This document shows positions 24,904 to 33,828 of a stretch of 64,000 nt of DNA, piece after piece. The DNA is from Mycolicibacterium sp. ND9-15. GTDB taxonomy: Bacteria > Actinomycetota > Actinomycetes > Mycobacteriales > Mycobacteriaceae. Each line of letters begins with the position of its first letter. The first letter of the stretch is position 1. The notes below the pieces were generated by a model, which did not search any database, was not told where the DNA came from, and saw nothing but the letters and a program-made list of their open reading frames with translations. The translations under genes were made by a program, and so were the position numbers. Location: assembly GCF_035918395.1 (NCBI RefSeq), contig NZ_CP142362.1:4501501-4565500 (forward strand), read 5' to 3'.

Positions 24904-26009
24904 GTCATGCCTTGTCTATCCATGCGCCCGAACTGCATTCGGCGCGGTACCGCGGGTTGGGCCGCTACGAGCGACCGGACAACCTCGTGGGTCGCACGCC
25001 GGTGCTGCGGGTTTCTTCGCCGTTCAGCAGCGCGGACCGCGGATTTTGGGCCAAGCTCGAAGGCGTCAATCCGGGTGGTTTGAAAGACCGCCCCGCAACG
25101 CACATGGTGGAGTGCGCCCGAGCGCGCGGCGACCTGCGCCCGGGTGCGCGCATCGTCGAATCCACAAGTGGCACACTGGGCTTAGGGTTGGCGTTGGCCG
25201 GCATCGTGTACCACCATCCGGTGACGTTGGTCACCGATCCGGGTATGGAGCCCATCATCGTGTCGATGTTGCGGGCCTATGGCGCCGACGTCGAAATGGT
25301 CACCGAGGCGCACCCGACGGGCGGATGGCAGCAGGCGCGCAAAGACCGCGTCGCTGAACTGCTGGCCGAAGACCTCGAGGCGTGGTGTCCCGACCAGTAC
25401 AACAACCCCGACAACGTCGACGCATACCGGCCGCTGGCCCTGGAGCTCCAAGCTCAGCTGGGCACGGTCGACGTGCTGGTGTGCTCGGTCGGAACCGGAG
25501 GCCATTCCGCTGGCATCGCGCGGGTACTGCGTCAGTTCAATCCGCACTTACACCTGATCGGCGTGGACACCATCGGCTCAACGATTTTCGGTCAACCCGC
25601 CGCGAACCGGCTGATGCGAGGGCTGGGCTCGAGTATCTATCCACGCAACGTGGACTACGCCGCATTCGACGAGGTGCACTGGGTGGCGCCGGCGGAGGCG
25701 GTGTGGGCCTGCCGTACCTTGGCGGGCACCCATTACGCAACGGGCGGTTGGAGTGTCGGCGCGGTCGCGCTGGTCGCGGGTTGGGCGGCACGCACCTTCT
25801 CAAGTGACACGACGATCGCCGCGGTTTTCCCCGATGGGCCACAACGCTATTTCGACACTGTCTACAACGACGACTACTGCCGTCGCCATGACTTGTTGCT
25901 AGCACAGCCGCCCGAGCAGCCGAACGTGATCGACGATCCCACCCACGAGGTCGTCACATCATGGACCCGCTGCGCTACGGTGATCGATCCCATGCAAACA
26001 GTGGGCTAA
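24900..26009 (+). CDS. cysK2: CysK2-type PLP-dependent cysteine synthase, copy 1
   Basis: 369 residues, fold-type II PLP enzyme. Lys62 in NPGGLKDRPA forms the Schiff base; STSGTLGLGLALAG holds the substrate-binding loop; SVGTGGHSAG binds the phosphate. The long conserved tail (FPDGPQRYFDTVYNDDYC) matches M. tuberculosis CysK2 (Rv0848), reported as an S-sulfocysteine synthase using O-phosphoserine and thiosulfate. In M. tuberculosis it sits with mmcO and lpqS. Here it is coupled to a small membrane protein and lies behind a GTCTTGA-type box. A recombinase pseudogene begins right at its stop. Confidence 0.9.
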   Translation: MSHALSIHAPELHSARYRGLGRYERPDNLVGRTPVLRVSSPFSSADRGFWAKLEGVNPGGLKDRPATHMVECARARGDLRPGARIVESTSGTLGLGLALAGIVYHHPVTLVTDPGMEPIIVSMLRAYGADVEMVTEAHPTGGWQQARKDRVAELLAEDLEAWCPDQYNNPDNVDAYRPLALELQAQLGTVDVLVCSVGTGGHSAGIARVLRQFNPHLHLIGVDTIGSTIFGQPAANRLMRGLGSSIYPRNVDYAAFDEVHWVAPAEAVWACRTLAGTHYATGGWSVGAVALVAGWAARTFSSDTTIAAVFPDGPQRYFDTVYNDDYCRRHDLLLAQPPEQPNVIDDPTHEVVTSWTRCATVIDPMQTVG

Positions 26010-26941
26010 TGACACTGCGCGGCCTGGTCGTTGTGCGTCACGCCGGCGGATACCGGTTCAAAGTCCCGGAACGGGTGCTGCGCCAATTCTCCGACCATTG
26101 CCGGAGGGAAGGCTATTCGGACGGGCCGATCACCAAAGAAGCGGTCGACGGGGTTCCTCTACGACCGTCACCTGCGGCCGAGCACCCTGCGGCGCAACGA
26201 GTTGGTCCTGCGCCAACTGGCCGCTCATGCCCAAGCCGCCGGCTGGCAGGCCTGCATGCCGGCCGCGGCAACCCTGGTCCGTGCCCGTCATCAGGTGCCC
26301 TAAGTGTTCACCGACGACGAGGTGCGCCGATCGTTCGCTGTAATCGATTCCCAGCCGATGTCCTCATATTCGAACAAGGCGATGGTCGACCCGGTGTTGT
26401 TTCGGGTGCTGTATGGCGCCGGGCTGCGCATCTCCGAGGCGCTGAACCTGACCGTCTCGGACGTGGACACGCAGTCCGGGACGCTGAAGATCCGGGACTC
26501 GAAAACGGTGCGGTCAGGACCATCCCGATCACCCGCCGGCTGGCCGCGACTGTGGGTTCCTACATCGGGGCCGCGCACCCGGTGCCCGAACCCGACGCTC
26601 ACATCTTCTACAGCAGGGCGCCGGGCAGCCCGATCAACCAGGCGAGCGTCTACGTCCGGTTCCGCAGCTATTTGGCCGACGCCGAAATCCCGCATTTCAC
26701 CGGCGGCCCGCATCGGCACTCGCTGCGTCACGGATTCCCCGTCGCCAACCTGCGGCGCTGGGCCGAAGCCGGCACCGATGTGGCCGCGATGTTGCCCTAC
26801 CTGGCCTGCTACCTGGGCCACGCCGACCTGCGCGGCACCCAGTACTACCTGCGGCTGACCGCCGATGCCTATCCCGAGGTGATAGCCCATCAAATCCGGT
26901 TCGGCTACGTCATCCCCGCACCGGCCGAGGACCAGTCATGA
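26009..26941 (+). pseudogene. tyrosine recombinase with two frameshifts and a nonsense codon
   Basis: Reading across frames gives a full recombinase: RGLVVVRHAGGYRFKVPERV, then FLYDRHLRPSTLRRNELVLR, then VFTDDEVRRSF, LYGAGLRISEALNLTVSDVD, HRHSLRHGFPVANLRRW and YLGHADLRGTQYYLRL. Breaks: one extra G in a G run near 26150-26153, a TAA at 26300-26302 where VPY is expected, and one missing A in the A run near 26502-26505. The ATG at 26009 overlaps the cysK2 stop. It was the first recombinase of a pair with the next gene. Confidence 0.85.
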
Positions 26942-27906
26942 CACCGCAGCAGCGGCCGGCGCCGCCCCCGGACCTGGCCGGGCGCCAGCTCGCGAAATTC
27001 TTCACCGATCACCTGGCGGTGGAACGCGCGGCCTCGCCGAGAACCATCGCCTCCTACCGGGGCGCGATCAAACTCCTGCTGATCTGGTTCAAAACCGCAG
27101 AGCGCATACCTCCAGAGAAACTGCGCCTCGCCGACATCGACCGGCCCCACATCCTGCGGTTCCTAGACTGGCTGGAAACCGAGCGCAACTGCTCGGCAGC
27201 CACCCGCAACCAGCGCCTGGCGGTGATCAAGTCGTTTTGCCGCTACACCGCCGTCGAGCAGCCCGACCGGCTCGACCAAATCACCCAGATCCTGGCGATC
27301 CGGCGGAAGAAGACCCCCGCCCCGGATGCGGGACACCTGACCGGCGACGAGATCAAGGTACTGCTCGCCCAGCCCGGCACCGCCAGTACACGCGCCATCC
27401 GCGACACCGTGCTGCTCGCCCTGGCCTACGACACCGCCGCCCGCGCACAAGAAGTCTGCGACCTCAACGTTGCCGACATCCGCCCCGCCAACCCGGTCAC
27501 CGTGACGATCCACGGGAAGGATTCCACGATCCGATACGTGCCCCTGATGGGCCCGACCGCCGGGCTCATCGCCGACTACCTCGAGCACCGCAAACCGCAC
27601 CCCGGGCTCGGCGCCGACACCGACCCGCTATTCCACGGGCCCAACCACTCCAGACTGACCAGATCCGGCATCGCCAAGATCCTCGCCCGCCACGTGCGAG
27701 CCGTCCGGGCCGACGACCCCGGCTGGGCGCCCGGACTGTCGGTCACGCCCCACACCCTGCGGCGCAGCCGGGCGATGCACCTGATCCAGGCCGGCGTCAA
27801 CCTGAACTACATTCGCGACCTGCTCGGCCACGCCGACGTGTCCACTACCGAGATCTACGCCCGCGCCGACGCCGAGACCAAATGCAAGGCGATCGAGAAC
27901 GCCTAG
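26938..27906 (+). CDS. tyrosine recombinase, second of a pair
   Basis: 322 residues. N-terminal SAM-like domain (FTDHLAVERAASPRTIASYR), catalytic domain with YDTAARAQEVCDLNVADI (Arg), TPHTLRRSRAMHLIQAG (H-x-x-R, here HTLRR) and LLGHADVSTTEIYARADAE (His, Tyr). ATG overlaps the stop of the broken recombinase. The amber stop at 27904-27906 is followed in frame by 24 open codons ending at 27981 and reading like a normal tail (DVLPDWTSDAALIGWF), so the stop may be a mutation. Resembles the middle gene of recombinase-in-trio elements; the third gene is not seen. Confidence 0.85.
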   Translation: MTPQQRPAPPPDLAGRQLAKFFTDHLAVERAASPRTIASYRGAIKLLLIWFKTAERIPPEKLRLADIDRPHILRFLDWLETERNCSAATRNQRLAVIKSFCRYTAVEQPDRLDQITQILAIRRKKTPAPDAGHLTGDEIKVLLAQPGTASTRAIRDTVLLALAYDTAARAQEVCDLNVADIRPANPVTVTIHGKDSTIRYVPLMGPTAGLIADYLEHRKPHPGLGADTDPLFHGPNHSRLTRSGIAKILARHVRAVRADDPGWAPGLSVTPHTLRRSRAMHLIQAGVNLNYIRDLLGHADVSTTEIYARADAETKCKAIENA

Positions 27907-27996
27907 CCACTGACCCCGGACGTGCTGCCGGACTGGACCTCGGATGCGGCGTTGATCGGCTGGTTCGACTCGCTGGGCCGTTGACGCCGCGCCCGT

Positions 27997-28104
27997 GTTA
28001 TGCGGACAGAACGGCCCGCAGCAACCCCTAGCCACCAGAAACGATCCGACCGGGCGCATAACCCGGCCGTCCACTTGATGCCCGTTATGCGGAATCCACA
28101 TAAC
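27997..28104. repeat. cluster of GTTATGCGG repeats
   Basis: GTTATGCGGA occurs at 27997-28006 and 28084-28093; the inverse CGCATAAC at 28055-28062 and CCACATAAC at 28096-28104. The last two pair into an imperfect hairpin (28084-28104). The cluster lies where two oppositely oriented recombinase clusters meet. It may be the terminal or attachment repeats of these elements. The second Tn554-like element also has GTTATC/GATAAC near both ends. Confidence 0.5.
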
Positions 28105-28129
28105 CGGCACAGCTTTGCCGTGTACACCC

Positions 28130-28927
28130 GCTGGGGCTGGTATCGCAGCGGAGCCGACGTCGAGGACCCGGCTGCATGCTGGGTCGATCGCGGCCAAGTG
28201 CGCGGCGAAGTGGTTGAGTCGGCTCGCGGTGCCGGTGACGGTGCTGCGGGTATGGGTGGCGGTGAGCCGGTCGAGGTCGGCCACGAACGAGTCCCGCAGG
28301 GCGGGGGTGGCATCCCGCATACGCTGGGTAAAGCTTTGTCGTAGCAGGCTGGTTGCGTTCACCGGCTGCTCGGCGAATACGCCGAGATGGAACATCACTT
28401 GGGGCAGTGTGCGCCGCGCTGCTGTAATGGCGGCTGGCCTTTCTCGGCCATGTCGCGCCGCGCTGGCGGCCAACAAGTCGTCGAAGTTGTTGTCGGTCAA
28501 TGTATCGAGTCGCTTTCCGGTCTGGATGAGTAGTCGGCCGATCACCTGGGATGCGGTGGTGCTGCGGGTGTGTTCGGTGAAACCGAGTTCGGCGGCGGCG
28601 AGGAATCTGGCTAGGTCCTCCCAACGGTCCCGGTGGCAGGTGACACCAGAACACGCGCAGCTTGCGGCGGATCAGGTAGTCATAACCCGGCCGCAGATGC
28701 CCGGCCAGCATCAAGTACATCACGAACGACCGGGTGAGATCAGACATCGCCAACCGCGTCTGGAGCGGCTCGCCGGCCCACCGCTGCGGGTCGGGCCAGT
28801 GCCGCAGGAACGTGCGCGCGGCCGGACGAAGGTTCACACTAATCAACCCGAGCCGGTCGCAATGCTCGGCGTAGGCGGCGAGCAGGTCGGCCTCAGGGGC
28901 GGGCGCGTAGCCGAGCGCGGGCGGCAT
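28130..28927 (-). pseudogene. truncated, frameshifted large tyrosine recombinase (N-terminal part)
   Basis: From the ATG at 28927 the frame encodes ALGYAPAPEADLLAAYAEHC and YLMLAGHLRPGYDYLIRRK; a frameshift near 28640 moves the reading to DRWEDLARFLAAAELGFTEH, IGRLLIQTGKRLDTLTDNNF and then TSLLRQSFTQRMRDATPALR, ending near 28130. This resembles the N-terminal half of TnpB-type large recombinases; the catalytic half is missing. Its start overlaps the end of the preceding recombinase fragment. Confidence 0.65.
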
Positions 28928-29250
28928 CGAACTCCGCCCGCAAAAACGATGAGGCCAAATGGATGTAGGCGGCAGCGGAGTCGACATGATCTTGACCCAT
29001 CAGCGCCTGAATCACCGACAGGTCGACTCCCGCCTCGGCCAGCGCGGTCCCGAACGTATGCCGCAATGCGTGGGGGTGGCCCGCGGCGACGCCGGAGCGC
29101 TCGCGGTGATAGCGGAACACGGTACGCAGTTCCCGCCGGGTCAGTGGCTGTCCGCGGTGGGCACCTTTGGCGACCACGAATAGTGCATCAGCGTCGGTCT
29201 CGGGGCGCTCAGCCAGCAGATAGGTTTGGATCGCGCCGGCCACGTCGATG
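28893..29250 (-). pseudogene. C-terminal fragment of a tyrosine recombinase
   Basis: About 117 codons: AIQTYLLAERPETDADALFV, then RTVFRYHRERSGVAAGHPHA, LRHTFGTALAEAGVDLSVIQ and ALMGQDHVDSAAAYIHLASS. The H-x-x-R and Tyr block are present, but the N-terminal half is missing; IS1380-type sequence adjoins at about 29255. It was the upstream partner of the large recombinase fragment (overlapping genes). Confidence 0.75.
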
Positions 29251-29262
29251 TCTGCTGGCTCC

Positions 29263-29830
29263 CGCGGCGCGGGCGGTGCTGATCGCGGAGGCGACCATCC
29301 GCCCGGCGCCCTTTCCCGAGCCGGTCTTTCCGGCGCGCAACCGCATCTCGGCGCTCACCGGCGCGACGCCTGCGGTGCTTGTCGTGGCTGCCAACGGCGA
29401 GAGACCTTTGCGCAGGATCTGCTTGCCGGCGATCTTGCTGTGTCCGTAAGAAACGCCTTGCTTGGCGTGACCGTAGACCAGGCGCAGCAGCGAGTTGATG
29501 TCGATGAAACACCTGCCCATCGGCCCCGGGCATCAACTCGACTCGCCCGCACAACGCCACCAAATGGTTGCGCAGCACCGACTCGTGTTGCCGGGCGTGA
29601 CCGAAGGTGAACTTCCGCAACAACGTTCCCACCGTCGACGGGGCGTATTCGCCACCGAACACGGTCTTCATGCCACCCGCACATCGATGTCGTCGTTGCT
29701 GTCGGCCCCAGCGCACATCCCCGCAATGAGCGTGGCCAGTTTCGCCGACCCGGACGCGATCCGCGGCTCGGCAATATGGACCTTGTCGGCCAGCGCCAAC
29801 GGCATCAGGAAGCGAGCTGCGCGTTTCTCT
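29263..29830 (-). pseudogene. IS1380-family transposase, N-terminal fragment
   Basis: Three frames together give IS1380-type transposase sequence: IAEPRIASGSAKLATLIAGM with CAGADSNDDIDV, then KTVFGGEYAPSTVGTLLRKF with TFGHARQHESVLRNHLVALC, then IDINSLLRLVYGHAKQGVSY, HSKIAGKQILRKGLSPLA and RLRAGKTGSGKGAGRMVASA. Two frameshifts (about 29665 and 29520) break it, and the C-terminal half is missing where recombinase sequence begins. A C-terminal fragment of the same family is at 55479-55730, but the two do not join exactly. Confidence 0.75.
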
Positions 29831-30172
29831 GGGTGGCTGGGCGGTCGGCCTCCCCAGGGAGATTGCCCCGTCGGCCAGTGCGTCGGCGGGGCACAGCTTG
29901 CCCCAGTGTCCTCCGCGCATTGGCGCTTCCGACCGGCCCCAGTCTTGGTCGTCCGTTCCGGCCCGGCTTCGCGCCAAGAACTTTGAACCAGTTCGACGTG
30001 AGTGTCAGCCCTCGTCTGGTGATGCTGCGGGCTAACGCGGTTACCCAGGATAGTGGTGTCGCCGCGCCTGGGGTCCGTGTATTAGTTATCCACCTCACAT
30101 TCGACGAGGAAACCATTCAGCGTGTTCGTTTTCTGCCTGCCTGCACCAATGCCGACCTTCCGCAGTACGTCT
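29831..30172. other. intergenic, no supported gene
   Basis: About 340 bases between the IS1380 remnant and a secreted protein gene. No supported gene or repeat. Confidence 0.35.
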
Positions 30173-30607
30173 TCATTCCTGAGCTTGCTGCTCTCTCTTG
30201 GCTTCCCGGCCTTCAGGGCTTGCCGCCGAGTTGCCCGGGGTGTTGGCTGTCGCAGCGGGGGCATTACAGTTCAGGCTAAGCCGGTATTCGTTGGAGACCA
30301 CTCGGTAGCGGACTCCTTGACGTCCGTACCGCCCGTCACGGCCGGGGACAGCCTGGACGACCGGAGGTCTCACGAATGTCGATTTCGAAACGCCAGTGAC
30401 GATGCACTTGCTCAGGGGAAGCCTGTCGCCGACCCGGGTCGCGATGATTGCCGTGCCGCCCTCCTGCGCGATGACCCCCGTGACCTCGGCGTAGGTTTGG
30501 CCCTCCAGGTGGGCCGCGGCCGACGCAATTCCCGGCAAAGAGAACAGGGCACTTGCCGCAACGGCAGCGGCGGCTGCACCTGCCATAACGTTGATCTTGA
30601 CCGTCAC
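30173..30607 (-). CDS. small secreted protein
   Basis: 144 residues from the GTG at 30607. Signal peptide VMAGAAAAAVAASALFSLPG with cleavage after ASA; the mature part has TYAEVTGVIAQEGGTAIIAT, VGDRLPLSKCIVTGV and two Cys (the second in LSLNCN), and ends in a charged, Gln-rich tail. It resembles the protein at 36457-36756 (VSKSGSAPLTKCAVSSI and a C-terminal Cys), so both belong to one mycobacterial secreted family; function unknown. A box resembling GTCTTTAACGAATCTTCA lies 146 bp upstream in the correct orientation. Confidence 0.78.
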   Translation of the reverse strand: MTVKINVMAGAAAAAVAASALFSLPGIASAAAHLEGQTYAEVTGVIAQEGGTAIIATRVGDRLPLSKCIVTGVSKSTFVRPPVVQAVPGRDGRYGRQGVRYRVVSNEYRLSLNCNAPAATANTPGNSAASPEGREAKREQQAQE

Positions 30608-30752
30608 GAGCGGATCCTGTCAGTGATCGTTGGCTAGCGTTCCAGCCATCTGATGTAAGCGAGCACTTGCCAGTGCCGGCTTAATGTCGGGTTCGATCTC
30701 CTCTACCCGACTTCATCGTGCGCCGCGATATGCACCGAATCGATCGAGTTCC

Positions 30753-30772
30753 TATGAAGATTCGTTGAAGAC
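30753..30772 (-). promoter_or_regulatory. GTCTTCA-type box upstream of secreted protein gene
   Basis: On the minus strand GTCTTCAACGAATCTTCATA, 17-18 of 20 bases identical to the box at 31228. A second, weaker half (AGTCTTTAACG on the minus strand) lies at 30782-30792. Points toward the gene at 30173-30607. Confidence 0.55.
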
Positions 30773-31227
30773 CCGATCGGCGTTAAAGACTCGATGAGTT
30801 TTTGGGCGTCGAGCGCTGTGCCTGGAGCCGGTATGTGGCTGGCGCGCACCGGGTGCCATCAACAGTGGGGAGACTGTGTAAGCGGCCTGGTGCGGGCAGG
30901 CCGGTTGCGGACGGTGGTCGGGTGAGGTGTCCGACCCGATGGTCGCCGGCACCCCTCGCAACGCTGCTAAGAGTGTCGCGACATTCAGGATGCGGGTGGG
31001 CTGTTCACAGTGACCCACATGTTCGCGGAATAATGGATAGTGCTCGAGCACAACATCGTTCGTTTGCAATGCCAAACGTTTGCCACATGGTCATCGATAG
31101 GACCAACGGTATTGGTCGTTTGGCGCCCCGGCCCGGGGGGGACTGGTGCTAATAGGCTACACATCGGGGCACCCACGACAACAGCGCTCTACGTCTATCA
31201 TCCAGTCGTGTATTGAACGCCGATGGC
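30773..31227. other. intergenic between divergent boxes
   Basis: About 450 bases with no supported gene. A dyad CAAACGTTTG lies at 31073-31082, within an inverted repeat CGTTTG...CAAACG. It may contain a second promoter for the mmcO side. Confidence 0.35.
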
Positions 31228-31247
31228 GTCTTTAACGAATCTTCACA
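31228..31247 (+). promoter_or_regulatory. GTCTTTA-type box upstream of mmcO
   Basis: GTCTTTAACGAATCTTCACA, 65 bp before the ATG of the 24-codon ORF that leads into mmcO. Best-conserved member of the box family; a further TCTTCAT lies 3 bases downstream of it. Confidence 0.6.
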
Positions 31248-31312
31248 TCCTCTTCATCAATTCGGTGGGTATCGCGGCGCACGGTGAAGACGGGAAGGAG
31301 ACCGGATCCGAC

Positions 31313-31387
31313 ATGATGTGGTACCGGTGGGCGGGCGGTGGACGCCCAAATGAGTGTGAACCCGGGCTCCGGGAAGCCAGCGTGTGA
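31313..31387 (+). CDS. 24-codon leader ORF coupled to mmcO
   Basis: ATG at 31313 (ATGATGTGG), with GGGAAGGAG upstream; it encodes MMWYRWAGGGRPNECEPGLR plus four residues. Its TGA overlaps the mmcO ATG by one base. The start region resembles that of the small membrane protein before cysK2 copy 1, so it may be a truncated relative of a Trp-rich membrane protein. Its translation would bring ribosomes to mmcO. Short length makes the call tentative. Confidence 0.4.
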   Translation: MMWYRWAGGGRPNECEPGLREASV

Positions 31388-32916
31388 TGAGCGAGTTCGT
31401 GGCATCGGGCGGCGGTTTAAGCAGACGGCGGTTTCTAGGGGCCACCGCTGCGGCTGGGATGGTGTTAGCGGGTTGCACGCGCTCAACCGACAGGACCGCG
31501 CAACCGGATCCGGTGGCGGTCGCTGAGTCGCGTCGCCCGCACAGCGGACGCACGGTCAGCACAACACTGACCGCCCAACGCACCCGCGCCGACCTCGGCG
31601 GGGTGATTGCCGAGACGCTGTCCTACAACGACACCGTGCCGGGGCCTCTGCTGCGGGCCAGCGTCGGCGACGAGTTGGCGGTCACCGTTCGTAACCGATT
31701 GAGCGAGCCGACGTCGGTTCACTGGCATGGCATTGCGCTGCGCAACGATATGGACGGTGCCGCTCCGGCGACGCCCAACATCGATGCCGGACGCGACTTC
31801 ATCTACCGATTCTCGGTTCCGCACCCGGGAACCTATTGGGCGCATCCCCATACCGGCCTACAGGCCGACACCGGCCTGTACCTTCCGGTGATCGTCGACG
31901 ACCCGACCGAGCCCGGCGATTATGACGCCGAATGGGTGGTGATGCTGGACGACTGGACCGACGGTGTGGGTTCGAGCCCTCAACAGCTCTATGAGGGGCT
32001 TCGCGCCATGGGCCCGCCTGCGCACGATATGCCGGGGATGGGAGACATGGGCGACATGCGCGGATCAGCGACGGTGCCCGGGGTGGGCGGCACGGGCGGC
32101 AGCGAACTGCTCGGTGGCGACGCCGGAGATATCACCTACCCGTACTACCTGATGAACGGCCGAATCCCGCAAGCTCCGAGCACGTTTCGCGCAATACCTG
32201 GCCAACGCGTTCGTATCCGGCTCATCAACGCCGGCTCGGATACCGCGTTTCGGGTAGCGCTGGCCGGCCACTCGATGATGGTCACACATACCGACGGCTT
32301 CCCGGTGGTTCCGACTGAGTTTGACGCTGTGTTGGTCGGGATGGGGGAGCGTTATGACGTGGTGGTCACCGCCGGTGACGGGGTCTTCCCCCTCGTCGCC
32401 GCCGCTGAAGGTAAGAACGCCGTGGCGCGAGCGCTGCTGGTCACCGGAGCCGGTGCGCCTGCTGCGCCGGATTTCCGGCCACCGGAGTTGTCTGGCCGCG
32501 TCGGCACGGCAGAGCAGGTGAGCGCGGCGCCCAGCGTGACGCTGCCGAGCCGCACCGCCGACGTGGCACTGCCCGCCGACCTCGCAGGATCAATGGCCAC
32601 CTACGATTGGACGATCAATGGTCGGCCGTTCGCCGCTACCGAACCGCTGAACGTGCAGCAGGGCCAGCGCGTCGCGGTGACGTTCAACAACATGTCCATG
32701 ATGTGGCACCCGATGCACCTGCACGGCCACACCTTCGAAGTAGTGACAGCCGACCAGCGGCGGCCAGGCCCCCGCAAGGACACCGTCAATGTGCTTCCGA
32801 TGCAGAAACTCACGGTGGTCTTCGATGCCGATAACCCGGGGATATGGATGCTGCACTGCCATAACACCTATCACCAGGAGGCCGGCATGATGACCAGCCT
32901 GAACTACAGGACCTGA
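31387..32916 (+). CDS. mmcO: multicopper oxidase MmcO
   Basis: 509 residues. Tat signal SRRRFLGATAAAG followed by a lipobox LAGC, as in M. tuberculosis MmcO (Rv0846c). Three cupredoxin domains; copper motifs HWHG (about residue 115), HPHTG (about 155), HPMHLHGHTF (about 442) and HCHNTYHQEAGMM (about 494), complete for T1, T2 and T3 sites. A Met-rich insertion (DMPGMGDMGDM, about 216-226) may bind Cu(I). It oxidises Cu(I) to Cu(II) in the periplasm. The start ATG at 31387 is preferred to the GTG three bases earlier. A GTCTTTA-type box lies upstream. Confidence 0.95.
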   Translation: MSEFVASGGGLSRRRFLGATAAAGMVLAGCTRSTDRTAQPDPVAVAESRRPHSGRTVSTTLTAQRTRADLGGVIAETLSYNDTVPGPLLRASVGDELAVTVRNRLSEPTSVHWHGIALRNDMDGAAPATPNIDAGRDFIYRFSVPHPGTYWAHPHTGLQADTGLYLPVIVDDPTEPGDYDAEWVVMLDDWTDGVGSSPQQLYEGLRAMGPPAHDMPGMGDMGDMRGSATVPGVGGTGGSELLGGDAGDITYPYYLMNGRIPQAPSTFRAIPGQRVRIRLINAGSDTAFRVALAGHSMMVTHTDGFPVVPTEFDAVLVGMGERYDVVVTAGDGVFPLVAAAEGKNAVARALLVTGAGAPAAPDFRPPELSGRVGTAEQVSAAPSVTLPSRTADVALPADLAGSMATYDWTINGRPFAATEPLNVQQGQRVAVTFNNMSMMWHPMHLHGHTFEVVTADQRRPGPRKDTVNVLPMQKLTVVFDADNPGIWMLHCHNTYHQEAGMMTSLNYRT

Positions 32917-33065
32917 GGGCCACGCGTCGGCGTTAGCCGGACCGACTCAGTGATATCCGTAACGCTCCCGGGGTCGGTAACTCGTTTACGCACGCCTCGG
33001 GTTGGGAGCCGTGCGACGAGCGCTGACGCGTCGAATACCAATGGGCACCCAAAGCGGCCAAACTG

Positions 33066-33090
33066 TGTACGTAAGCAAATAGTACGTACA
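33066..33090. promoter_or_regulatory. TGTACGTA inverted repeat upstream of lpqS-like gene
   Basis: TGTACGTA (33066-33073) and TACGTACA (33083-33090), perfect 8-bp arms with a 9-base spacer, about 210 bp before the lpqS-like start. Strongest member of the TAC/GTA class apart from 36401-36422. Confidence 0.5.
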
Positions 33091-33297
33091 TGCAGGCAGG
33101 ATTCCTCAAGAAGTGGCCGGGTGGGTGGCGCCGGATGAAGAGATCCGGTGGCGGGCAGGCAGATTGCAAACTCTGATGGCCGTGCGTCAGACGGGGTCTG
33201 GTCAGGCAGATTGAAGAATCGCGACCCGGTAACAACACGGAATCAACTTCGCGCGCGGGCCGTGGCGTGCGTGCGCGCTGTTACTGTGGGCAACGTT

Positions 33298-33711
33298 GTG
33301 AAACACGATGGCTCGCGAACCACGATACTGCTGCGCCGACTGATCGGGCTGGCAGTGATCTCGTGGATGCTGGTCGCTGTCACCGGGTGGGCAGCCACCT
33401 GTGTGGATCCTCCGGCGCCGCACGGACCCCATGCTGTGGTATCGGCACTCGGGCCTCAGTTCGCTGAAGTCGTCGATCACCCACATTGTCTGGACGGGTC
33501 CATCATCGACCTGCACCACGGTATTGCCGCGGCTGTGCTGCCCCGGGTCATGACCCTGCCCCTTGCGCTTGGATTGGTCACCGCCGTGGCTTTGGCGCTG
33601 GGCTGGTGGGGCGCCGCGGTCGGCACATCCATGCGTGGCCCACCGCGGGCGGCCCGGGCTGTGCTCTGGGGTCGTGATCGGCTCACCCGGTTCTGTATCA
33701 CACGCTGCTGA
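33298..33711 (+). CDS. lpqS: LpqS-like copper-induced envelope protein
   Basis: 137 residues from the GTG at 33298 (another GTG at 33286 is possible). A hydrophobic N-terminus (LIGLAVISWMLVAVTG) and a His/Asp-rich part (VVDHPHCLDGSIIDLHHG) followed by a second hydrophobic stretch. The C-terminal RGPPRAARAVLWGRDRLTRF matches the end of M. tuberculosis LpqS (Rv0847), a RicR-controlled copper-induced lipoprotein that also lies between mmcO and cysK2. The lipobox is not clear here. Role in copper handling inferred. Confidence 0.75.
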   Translation: MKHDGSRTTILLRRLIGLAVISWMLVAVTGWAATCVDPPAPHGPHAVVSALGPQFAEVVDHPHCLDGSIIDLHHGIAAAVLPRVMTLPLALGLVTAVALALGWWGAAVGTSMRGPPRAARAVLWGRDRLTRFCITRC

Positions 33712-33828
33712 GTGGGCGGCGCATGACCTGTCCGCCCTGCAGCGGACTCGGGTCGATGTCTGCTGCCCACCATCCATAGCCGGCGCCCTTTCAGCGCTGC
33801 GGCTCCGACGCAGAAGCGTGGAAACCCT

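Noticed and set aside
28000..28344. Plus-strand gene in the GTTATGCGG repeat area
   Set aside because: It is the opposite strand of the large recombinase fragment, and codon usage fits the minus strand.
24584..31247. RicR or CsoR operators upstream of cysK2 and mmcO
   Set aside because: I looked for the GC-rich copper-repressor palindrome known for the M. tuberculosis genes and did not find it here; the GTCTTTA-type box is a different sequence.
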